Positions 53,136 to 62,692 of a DNA stretch of 64,000 bases are shown piece by piece; within the stretch, counting starts at the first letter, position 1; each line of letters opens with the position of its first letter. The position numbers and the translations under genes are program-made. Source of the DNA: Pinguiococcus pyrenoidosus (Eukaryota; Sar; Pinguiophyceae; Pinguiochrysidales; Pinguiochrysidaceae); assembly GCA_019677205.1 (NCBI GenBank), contig JAAMXY010000154.1, positions 1 through 64,000 of the forward strand, in the 5' to 3' direction. The notes beneath the pieces were generated by a model, which saw only the letters and a program-made list of their open reading frames with translations, was not told the origin of the DNA and ran no database searches.

Positions 53136-56100
53136 CTACGGCCCGCAAAGTGCGAGCGCCGAGTCACGCGTGCGCTCATCTTCGTAGTAAGAGCTCGCAT
53201 GGAACGCTGCGGGCACCATCGCGCTGGAGGAACTGGTCCTCGGGTTGGCAGGCGCAAAGCACCCCCGCTCGTTTTCCAACGAGCCCTCGATGGCTTCAAG
53301 CTTCCGGAGGGCCACCCGGTACATGCTCCCGTACATCATGCCCTTTCGCACCTTGGCGAGAAGACAAGTCCGGAAAGAAAAATGAAGCAGGTGAGCCAGA
53401 TTTGAGAGAGTCCGTGGACGGGACAGGGCGTACGCTGCGCTACCTGTTCTCGAAGGCCCTCAGCCGTCCTTGCCAGCTCCGAGTTCTCAGCTTGCAGCCG
53501 TTTCACCAGCTTCACGGTTGACCCCTTCCTAGACGGAAGCAAGGAATCCGTGTCCTCCACCACGCTCGCCAACGCAATCTCACTTTTGGTGCTGCGGTCC
53601 CGCAGCCGTTCGACCTCTGTGGCGAGTTTTCGAATTTCAGCATTGAGCATGTCGAACACCTCGAGGCATGTTGGAGCCGACGCCGCGATGTCCTCCCCCC
53701 GCTCGCGTGGCAAAATCACGGCGTCCAACTGAGCAAGTGTCCGGCGCAGCATCCCGTAGTGCTGATTCTCCCGGGCTTTGGCATCGAGAAGCTGCAACTC
53801 CAGCTCCGCCGTACGAATATCAGCCTCCTCCTACATGACAGCGCAGGAAATAGACAAACCAGGTTATCATGCAAAGCATCACATCAACAGGGAGCAAACG
53901 AGGCGAAGATGCTGCGATTCTTACCCTTTGCGCCGCAAGAGCTGCTTGCATGCGGGACAGCTCCTTGTACAGCGCTTCACTGCCCATATCTTCCTTCGGC
54001 AGAGCTGCCCGCCGAGACAAGGATTCGCTCTTCTGGAAAGCGAGACGGCGGGGTTAGTCTTCTTTTTGTTCTCCGACTTGAGACTCTACGACCAAAGACT
54101 CAGGTCATCCCAGTTCTTGACATACCCCTCGCTGGGAAAAGGTTCTCAAATGCTTCTGTAGGACCCCACAGATCTCCGCTTCACTTAAGCCTGCCGAGTC
54201 CCGAGTGTCTTCTTCAGGAACATCGCCGTCTTCAACTTCATCTTCATCTTCAACTTCATCTTCATCTTCATCTTCGTCTTCGTCTCCGTCTTCGTCCTTG
54301 CCACGCTTTCCCCCTTTATAGATGATGGTGTCCTCTTTGTGCATGCTCTTCTGCGTCCACTCAGCGTCCTTTGTCTCGAGATCGACGCGACGGGCGGCCA
54401 CGAACTTATGTGCAGCTGCGGAGGTTGGAGCCGTTGGCGCTGGAGGAGCCAAGCGTGGCGAGGACTCGTTCCCGTTGGACGGTGCCTCCACCGCCACCAT
54501 TCGCTCTGCCTCTTCGTTGCGGGACACTGTCGCTTGCGCTAGAAAAGCCTGATGGTGGAAGCCATCTCTCGGCTCCAGCCCGGGTTCTACATCGGTCATT
54601 CCCCAGGAAGGAAACCCTTGCGCAGCTTCTCCGTGGGAAAGATCATCCTCAGCAAGCTTCGTAGCTTGGCCCCCACTGTGTGCCGGAGGGTCCGTAGGAC
54701 GGAACTGCTCAAACAGTACACGCATCTCCTCCTGAAGTCGGTGCAGCTCGCCCGCACCATCCGCGGGAGCTCCCACTGGATCACAAGCTTCGACAGGAAG
54801 TGCTTCCGACGAAGAAGACCCTGCAGCAGCGGGTACTCGCCCACAAGGCTCCGAAGCACTGCGAAGGCATTCCTCCCTGAGCTTGCGCAGTCGAAGCAGC
54901 GTTAAAGAACTGCTCAGCGTGTCCTCCGAGTCCGAGTGGACACTTGCGGTTTCCAAGTCTGGCTTGCTGCCGAGTCCTTCAGCAGTCCCAGGTAGGACCA
55001 TCCCGCCCGAGGACAGATCGACGAGGTGCCCACTCCCACCAGTGAGGACGCCACGGAGCGAGCCCACAGACTTCTCATCGTCTTTCCCCTCCCCAGCATC
55101 GGCATTTGATTCGTAGAGCAGCTGCTCATGAACGTCACAGGCCCCGCCAACGAGCCCTTCCTTGCCGGCTTGTGCTCGCAAGTCCGGGACCCCCGCCCTT
55201 TCCGAAGGCCTCAAGAAGCTCGCCTCAAGATGTGGCGTAGCATCAGGCAGCCCTTGCAGTCCCGTCACGAAGGCACGAACGCCATGCCTCTGTCCGCAGC
55301 GGCTCCCTGCGCTGCGAACGCAGGCACTGGTGATGGTCCGGCAGCGATCTGCGAGCTGCAGGGTCCTCTTGCTCTCCGTCGCATGAACAAGGCCGTCTCG
55401 CACGCAGGCGATCATCCAGCTGCGACTGTTGCCCACGAGCAGGGGTGTTAGGACTCGAGTAAGCAGGCACTCCCTGGCAGCCGAGACGTTCTTGAGGATT
55501 CCGACGTCGGGATGCTTCTGCACATCCGGTGCGCCCAGCTCCGGTCGCTCTTCTCGGCGCGACGCCTCCTCGATGCTGCAGATCTCTTCCAGCACTTTCT
55601 CGAAGGAGCAAAGCTGCCGGTAGAAGCTCCGCCGCTCGGCAAGGGTCGGTCCAGACCGGTCCGCCGACTCGGCCTCGGAGGTGTCGGCGCGCACGGTGCC
55701 CTCCAGAGAGGGGTCCGTCGGAGCAGCCCCTGCGTAGCCCACGAGATCCGCCACATGCAGCGTAGATGCCTGCGCCATCCCCGTCTCCGCCGCGGTCCTG
55801 TAGATGGTGACGCGCACAAATACATGCGAGCGGTTGGGCAAGCTTAGCGGCTCCGTGAAGTCGTTCGTTTCTGGGCACCACCAGCTGGAGCTTTGGCTGC
55901 GAGCAAGCTTGACTAGATCCTTGGCGGCCTCAAAAGAAGGCGCTCCTATGCTGACGAAATGAAGCGGCGATGGCGTTGCTGCTCCCGTGGCAGGATCCGT
56001 CGCATCGCCTGTCATTTGAGCCACCTGGGGCTTCAGCAGATCCACAGCGACATCTCCAATGATCTCCCATGCTGACAGCGAAATCGCCAGTTCCTCTCTT

Positions 56101-56675
56101 CCATCATCGTATCGCCCGTACAGCTCCTGGAGAAGGCGAATCAAGAGTCCTTCCGGTGCGAAATGTGTTTCAAACGCGGCGGGTTCGGCCCTGTAGAAGC
56201 CACTCTTCGGCGGCGGGCCCCACAAGCTGCGAGATTTCCCAGCACCGCTTTGACCATAGGTCAATACCGTCGCATTGAAGCCTGCCAGAAGCCACTCCAG
56301 CACTTCTGTCCCCATTGCGTCCCACAAGCGGTCGTGCGCACAGGGACTGTCGGCCACAACCGCTCTCGACAACTCAAACGTCTCCTTCTTCCCCGCTGTC
56401 CGAAGCAGAACTCGAGCAGCCTCGTCCGCGTTCTCGACAAATACTGCCGGAGCCGCATCCTGAGCCCCGAGAAACTGCTGAGAGGCCACGCTGCGCACAT
56501 ACGCAACGCTCTGGAAAGGGGCCAAGGACGCGCTGCCTCCGCCCATCTGCTGTAGCTCCCGTCCCAGACAGCGCAGCGACGCGGGCAAAGAGGCGAATTG
56601 CAGCTCTGCCGAGCCCACCGCTCGAGGTCGTCGGCGCTTCATCGCGTTCTTCTTGAGAGGGAAAGGGAATTCCAA
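53136..56675 (-). CDS. Divergent kinesin-like motor protein with acidic tail and C-terminal coiled coil
   Basis: Exons 54126..56675, 53925..54032, 53444..53830 and 53136..53351, all joined in phase 0 by GT-AG introns, give about 1086 residues. The motor domain is recognisable but altered: P-loop 'TYGQSGAGKSRSLWG', switch I-like 'PNRSHVFVRVTI', switch II-like 'LHVADLVGYAG' in place of DLAGSE, and 'LLTRVLTPLLVGNSRSWMIA'. After the motor come disordered sequence, a run of Asp/Glu encoded by a GAA/GAT microsatellite (54239..54300), and a coiled coil ('ELYKELSRMQAAL'-like, then 'LNAEIRKLATEVERLRDR'). I cannot place it in a kinesin subfamily. ATP hydrolysis may be impaired or atypical. A Met at 56642 is an alternative start. 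Confidence 0.8.
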
Positions 56676-56980
56676 ACCAACTACGCCTTTGACGCGAAAT
56701 GTGGCGCCTTTCGAGCCTCTCGCAAAACTGCGGGAGAAAGCGTTTTGAATGGCGGTTTGAGTTTTTAATTATTCTATATCATTATATTTTATATTGATCT
56801 TATAAAATATTTAACTGGAAACTTGTACTACAGTACAAAATGGTACAAATGGGAGTACCCTGCCGGCAGCGGAAGAGCGCTCCTCTCTCCCGCCAGAAGT
56901 TTTGAACGGCCTGCGATGTTCGTTATGTGCGCCGAGTTGGCTCAAGGGAGGAGTCGTTTACACAGGCAAGCATTGCAGCC
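56676..56980. promoter_or_regulatory. Divergent spacer with E2F-like and TTCAAAACTTC motifs
   Basis: The spacer is AT-rich at about 56755..56830. Near the kinesin-like start it has ACGCGAAATGTGGCGCCTTT, an E2F-like context, and near 56896..56906 it has GAAGTTTTGAA, the reverse complement of the shared motif, about 75 nt before the next ATG. Confidence 0.45.
56896..56906 (-). promoter_or_regulatory. Shared upstream motif TTCAAAACTTC (reverse copy)
   Basis: GAAGTTTTGAA on the plus strand is the reverse complement of TTCAAAACTTC, found before RPB7/cullin and before the KamA-like gene. Three matches of 11 bases, all in gene-upstream spacers, are unlikely to be random in a GC-rich sequence. Confidence 0.4.
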
Positions 56981-59240
56981 ATGGAAGGCGAAGCAGACGC
57001 CAATGTGTCCATCCAGAGCGTTGTGGAGGCGCTCGCTGCAGACTTTGAGAAAGACGAGCGGGTAGTTGTGGCGGTGATTGACGCCACTGGTGGACGAAGA
57101 ACTGTGGAAGAGCTACGCAGCTTGTCGCGCAAGAGGTTTCGTACCATTGTGCAATGCCAGCCAAAGTCTCTGGCCGATTCAGCGGGAAGCGAAGCGCAAG
57201 AGACGCCGGAGAAGAGCGACAAAGCTCAAGTCGCACTGCACATTCGCGCGGCGGCCGCCTTGAACAGCAGCAGCAGCAGTCGCGATCTCTGTGAATGGCT
57301 GCTGCGAGTACACGAAGGTCCCTTCGTCCTCGTTGTCAATGGCACAGGTTGTGGGCTTGCTCCGCTGCGGGCGATCAGCATCTTTGGAGATCTTCTGCGG
57401 GCGGGGAGAGGCTGCTCTCTCGTTCTTGCCCCCTGTGATCTGCCGCCTCGGCAGCACGCCAAGAAGAAGGTCGCGTACTGCGTGAATGGCCAGCTTCTCG
57501 CAGCGCCGAAAACGTCCGAGACTGCGCAGGAGCAGTGGACAAGATCGCTGCTTGACGGCTTGTTTGCCGCGGATCCGCTGGTCCAAGTCAGGTTGACGCT
57601 GGTGGAGCACATGGGAGAATGCTTCGCTGTCAAAGGTGGACGCGGAGAAGGTGGTGCCGCGGCCTTCAGACCCCCCTTTCTTGCCAAGGCGCCACTGTGC
57701 CTCTCCGTCGCGCAACAGGTAAGTTGTTGAATGGTGGAGGCGGTGGTGTGTCGCAAGAAGACCTAAGCATGGTGCTCTCCCCTCCCGTTGCTCTCATCTC
57801 CCTCCCTCCCTCCCTCCCTCCCCTCCCTTCCACCCGCAATAAACAGAAAGATCTTCTCGCAGAGAGCATCTGCAATGCGATACTGAGCGGTGCGTCTCTT
57901 CCCAACGATTGTGTTGCCTTGCGCTGGACTGTCGAAGGTTCTTTCCGTGGAAATCCCTTGCTGATGCGACAACATCGACCCCAGGGGGGACGCATCGCTG
58001 CGTTCGGCAAACGAAGGAGGGAGGCGAATATCTGTTGCAAAGGAGCGTCCCGGCAAGCTTCGCAACGTATGCAGAGCACCACTATGTCAAGGCCTTGCCG
58101 GAAGCGCACTGCGTGTGCTTCGAGCTGAAGTACCGGGAGGCGCGAGAGGGCCCCGCGCGAAGGGATTCCGAGGACGTGGGCTTCGTGGCGTATCTTCCCG
58201 AGACGCGGCAGTCCGCAAGCGGCACGGCTTTGGCTGACGAGGCCGACTTCTTGCAGACGTTGCAGGTTGCGTCGTGCTTCCGCAACTCAGAAACGGAGGA
58301 GGCGATTCGCTGGCCGGACAAGGGTTGGCGACGCCGACCGAGATCTCCCGCGAAACCCTTCGGACCTGCCTTTCAAGTGTGCACCGTATCCCGACTCTGC
58401 CTGCTGCCCAAGTTTCAACGCCGGTGCCTGAAGGACCTGCTGCTCCTGGAGCCGCTGAGGGCTTTTGCTGCCAAAGGCCTTGGCTGCCGAGTCACGACGC
58501 GGAGCATAGCCGCACATCGCGCGTTTCTGAAGTGTGCATTTCTGAGGTGGGACGGCTGCTGGCGACACCGGAGCTCCGCTGCAACCACCAGAATAATCGC
58601 TGGGAAGAAGCGCGGACGGTCAGAGATTGAAGAGAGTAAGTTCGAGAGCGGTGCTCCCGGAGGCGCGAAACTTGCGCCGCGGGAGGTCGTTGCCGGCCCA
58701 GCGGCAGCGACCTTTGCGGAGCATCACGAGGGGAAGTGGACCCATTGGTACTTCGAATGGCCGCACCCCGTTCACGAGTACGTGGCAAGCGTTGAGGGAG
58801 CCCTCTCGCGGTGCAGGAAGGGCCATGCGCAAGAGGCCGCGTCATGGCTGCGATTCGTATTCCTCGGCTCACCAAAGCTCTCAAGACAGAAGGCGTCAGC
58901 CGCAACGAGCCGCCTCCTCGAGGAACGTAGAACTGCGTCTCAAGTGCTCCGAGTCTGGCACCTGAGCAAAGGGCAGGGCTTGCGAGTTCGGCAGCTCACA
59001 GCGTCTGAAGACGCGGACGCTCTTTTCGTCTGCGCCGCGACTGATTTCCAGCTGGAGCATCTTGAAAGCGAGGAGCCCGAGCCTGGCTCCAAGCCGCACG
59101 AGCAGGCGCGCCATGCCATGACGGCTACGAAGAAGATATGCCACAAGCTACCGGCTCGATTGGATGCTTTGCTGGGAAGCGATGCACCACAGGAAGGGGT
59201 CCTAGCCGTCGCCATGACGGATTCCCCAGAAGGCTCTTGA
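56981..59240 (+). CDS. Unrecognised protein of about 694 residues
   Basis: Exons 56981..57718, 57847..57937 and 57985..59240 join in frame. The first intron ends after a CCCTCCC-rich tract and AATAAACAG. The second (47 nt, gttctt…ccccag) is needed to change frame but has a weak donor. The first exon encodes an alpha/beta-like region with 'DERVVVAVIDATGGRRTVEE' and 'PFVLVVNGTGCGLAPLRAIS'. The third is rich in Cys, Arg and Glu with 'WTHWYFEWPHPVHEYVASVE'. I recognise no family. The hydrophobic strands could belong to an ATPase-like fold, but no P-loop is seen. Context gives no hint. The reading frame near 57930..57990 should be treated as provisional. Confidence 0.55.
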
Positions 59241-59633
59241 GCAGGAGGGAGGGTGGCGGTGCGCATCCTTCGAAGAACGACGCCCGAACGCTCGACGATT
59301 CCTCAGCTTGCTCACGCAGGCCCATGTTGCTCCTCGCGATCCATGGATTTTCGTCGCGCCCGTCGCGAGAGGCTGCTTTGGAGGAAGAAGCGGGAGGCGA
59401 ATCCGTGCTGCATATCGGTCGCTTTGGTATCTTCCGTTGCCTTTGAAAACCAAATCCTTACCAGAAGGTCAATGACATTTGACAGTTTTTCGGTTGATCA
59501 GTCCAAGATCGTCTCAGTCCCTCTCGCGCCGCAGATTTCTCAAGGATCTCTCCGCATTTTCCTCTTCTGACTGGAACGCTCTCCTGAGCCATTGCTCAGC
59601 GGCGTAGGCGATTCTGAGGCATTCTCACGGGAA
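59241..59633. other. Intergenic spacer
   Basis: About 390 nt between two plus-strand genes, presumably 3' UTR plus promoter. No distinctive element is seen. Confidence 0.4.
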
Positions 59634-61581
59634 ATGCCTGCGTCACGTGGCGAGAGGAGAGCCACAGGCTGGGGAGGCCTGTGCTTCGCTTTTCTTGCCG
59701 GCGTCGCCGTTCACTCGCTGCTGATTTCCTCACCTCTGCGTCTGACCCAGGCAGTTCTCAAGGCCGCTGAGCCGCCCAGGGACCTCCGAGACTTGGGCTC
59801 TCTCAAGCAATCGACCGTCGAAAGCGCCGCGGGTGTCCGACGCCCGGAGGACAGCCTCCCAGATGCGCTGAAGAGCGCCTCTGAAGGCGCCGCGAAGTCC
59901 TCAGAACCGGTTGGCAAGCTTGGCGGAGGCGTGAGACCAAGCCGACAGCACGTGGAGGCCCAGAAGGGACACGCTGTTGGCCCCACCGAAGAGGGGAAAG
60001 CAGAACCAGGCCTTGGAGCAGCTTCTGTCCCGCCACATGACCTCCACGACGAATGCGACGCCATGTTCGGAGACGGGCTGTTCGAGGCGTTTGCGGCGTC
60101 GGAAGCAGAGCTCTGTAGGCCAAATGGCTCGGAAGATGCCGCCTCCTTGCGGTGCTGGAGTCTGCAGCATCCGTACCAACGACAGAGGGGGCGCTGGTCA
60201 ACCTTCTGCGAGGGACGGAACCTGATCGTCGACTTCTCACGGGTTCACGAGCCCCGCTCGGCGACGAAGACCCGGAAGTATCACACCTTCGCGCAAGGCA
60301 GTCTGCAGGGCGCCTGCCGCAGAACTGCCGAGTGGACGACGTTCTCCCCGAGTCGATGGATGAACCACATGCGCCCGCAGATGGAAAGCTTCCAAGAAGT
60401 GAGCCGCGCTGGGGAGGCGGCATATGCTGAGGTCGAAGAAACGACGACAATCCTCATGGCCAGAGACGAGGACTGCGAGAACACGTTTCATTCGGCGGCG
60501 GATCACATCAACCTTTACATCGTGTCTCGCTTTCTGGGGCTCAGTCCAGCGAGCACGAGAGCTCTCCTGTTTGACACGCATCCGGACTATCCGTACGTCG
60601 ATCTGATCCATGATGCCTTCGCCGCGGCCAAGCCCCTCGCGCGGGCGGCGGATTTTGGCGGGGCCAAAGTGCTGTTTCGGCGCCTCGTGTGGCATTTGGA
60701 GTCTCCCGGATCGATTGTCAACCCATCCATGATGGATCCCTTGCGTTGCACGGACAGCCCCATCTGGAATGGCTTCCGGGCGCAGGTGCTTCAGGCCTTC
60801 AACTTGTGGAATGTACCTCCGCCGCAGAAGCCGACCGTCGCGTTCATCCTGCGCAACCGCGTCCCGCAAAAGAACCTTGGGCGAATTCTTGGCAACTCGG
60901 ACGACTTGCTCAGGGTCTTGGAGTCCGGCAACGCCTTGGACTTCAAGGCAGTGGATCTTGCAAGCATGCCTTTCAAGGAGCAGCTCGCCGTCGTTCGGCA
61001 CGCGAATATCCTGGTGGGCGTACACGGTGCGGGATTGATGCACGTCATCTTCACGGCCGAGGAAGCGGTTCTGCTGGAGATCCATCCGCCGTACCGCCTA
61101 GACCGGTAAGTCCCTCCCTCGCCTGCGTAGGAGAAGCTTTGCTTCACGGGCACCGGACCATGAAATGCTGAGTGGCGCGGGGGAACCCATGCTAGGCACT
61201 TTCGCTTCGCAGCCCGTCTGTCGGGGAAGCTCTATCTACCAATGCGGACGACGCAGCCCGTCACTTGCCGAGGCACCAGTGACACCGTCACCGTGGACGC
61301 GGAGGAGTTTAGACACGTCGTCGACGCCGCTGTTCGCCTCGCCCGCTCCTTCGACAGTGGCCACGCCGAGTGTGGGCTGTACTGCAATCCTCGACTGCTG
61401 GCCCTTGACAAGGTGCGTTCGAAACGTTGCCCGTCTTCCTCTTTGTCTCCTCCTCCTGCTTCCTGCTGAAGCTTCTCACCGACTACGGTGACGTTTGATG
61501 TCTGCATGTGCCCCTCCGCAGGCCCGCAGCTACAATGAGACCGTTGGTGTCGCGCCGTTGAGCACCAAGTTTCCCTGCTGA
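59634..61581 (+). CDS. Glycosyltransferase family 61 (EOGT/DUF563-like), type II membrane protein
   Basis: Exons 59634..61105, 61196..61412 and 61522..61581 join in frame for 582 residues. The N-terminus carries a signal anchor, 'WGGLCFAFLAGVAVHSLLI', and a stem of about 150 residues, as in Golgi glycosyltransferases. The catalytic part has 'ADHINLYIVSRFLG', 'FILRNRVPQKN' and the family hallmark 'ILVGVHGAGLMHVIFT' followed by 'VLLEIHPPYR/HFRFAARLSG', the last part rebuilt across the first splice site. GT61 enzymes transfer xylose, arabinose or GlcNAc to glycans or to protein O-sites; the donor sugar here is unknown. ATG 59634 was chosen as the first Met before the anchor. Confidence 0.86.
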
Positions 61582-62692
61582 GCAACTTGACGTGGTGTGG
61601 CGGGGCGCAATTCGCACAACCGATCGATCGTGCTGAGCACCGACGATGACGTGGAGCGGCTGTTCATGCCGGAGCCCCTTGCGACCCCAGAACTCGGCGA
61701 AAAGGGTTCAGGATGACGCAAGACGTGCGCCGGACACGTCGCAGACGTCGCAAGGAAAGCCGCGAGGGCGCTGCGCTTCCTCGCATGCTCGAGGAGGCTC
61801 ATGGTCTTGATGGAGGTCGTCTGGTGGTTGGGAGGCGAAGCGAAGCGTAGAGCGATTCGAAGAGGACGCGCCTTACAGTTTGCTTCTCCCATCGAGTCGT
61901 TGACCACGAAATTTTGAAGCAGAAAAGGTCCTCGAACGCAGCCTCCAGTGCGTGAGGGTGCTCAATGGGGAAGCCCAGCAGCGGCAAAGAACAAGACAAC
62001 TCCGAGAGCAGGAAAGATGAAGTTGAACCTGAAGATGTTCGAGGAGGAGGAAAAAAAACAAACATGGTCCACGCATGCATTATCGAGGCTGCTTCCCAGC
62101 TTCCTGCGCGTCTAAGACTCAAACCAAACTCCAAAAGTCGCGAGGCAGAGTACCTTCTCGGCACTCTTTGCGTATCTAGCGCTCAACAGCTTTCTTGCAA
62201 ACAGCAGGGATCCTGTCTCTCTTCTCATTCGTCCGACACGCTGTACCTAACGTAGCAAAGCGATGCGGAAGCCGGATGCCCGACTTCGAAGCAAGCCTTG
62301 GGCCCATGGTACACTTGTACAAAGCAAACTGCACAGCCTAGCATACAAGTCCGTCTCGTACTTCGATCATCGCCGCTTCGCGGCCTCTTGAGACGAGAAT
62401 CAGAAGACCAGTGGCCAAACCACACACAAATCTGACGGGCTCCTCTTACTTTGCACTCTCACGGACAACAAGTATGGACAATGCGATAGCTAGTTCAACG
62501 ACTAGCAGGCCTTTAAATATTCGCGCCCGTCCGTGCACGCACGCGCTCTGTCTCTGCCTCTCCCTCTCCCCCTTCCCCTCCTTCACGCGCCGTAGCTCCT
62601 CAACGAAACAGGGCTTCCCGCTTCGCGCTCATGGCGATGGCCACCGCGGAGAGCCGGCTGCATGGAGCGCCCCAAGGCGCTCCATGCAGTAG
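61582..62692. other. Convergent intergenic region
   Basis: About 1.1 kb between the convergent GT61 and exostosin-like genes holds only short ORFs, a CGATCGATCG palindrome near 61620 and a CT-rich tract (62549..62580). I see no further gene. A strong hairpin at the right end is listed separately. Confidence 0.4.
62658..62689. other. Perfect 14-bp inverted repeat, 4-nt loop, just downstream of the exostosin-like stop
   Basis: CTGCATGGAGCGCC (62658..62671) and GGCGCTCCATGCAG (62676..62689) are exact reverse complements around the loop CCAA. The structure begins 3 nt after the minus-strand stop codon (62693..62695), so the transcript of the exostosin-like gene would carry a very stable stem-loop at the start of its 3' UTR. 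A cloning or assembly artefact cannot be excluded. Confidence 0.8.

Noticed and set aside
56981-59240. Identification as the origin-recognition subunit ORC3
   Set aside because: A hydrophobic strand followed by 'LVLAPCDLP' recalls an ORC-like segment, but no motif or length match could be sustained.
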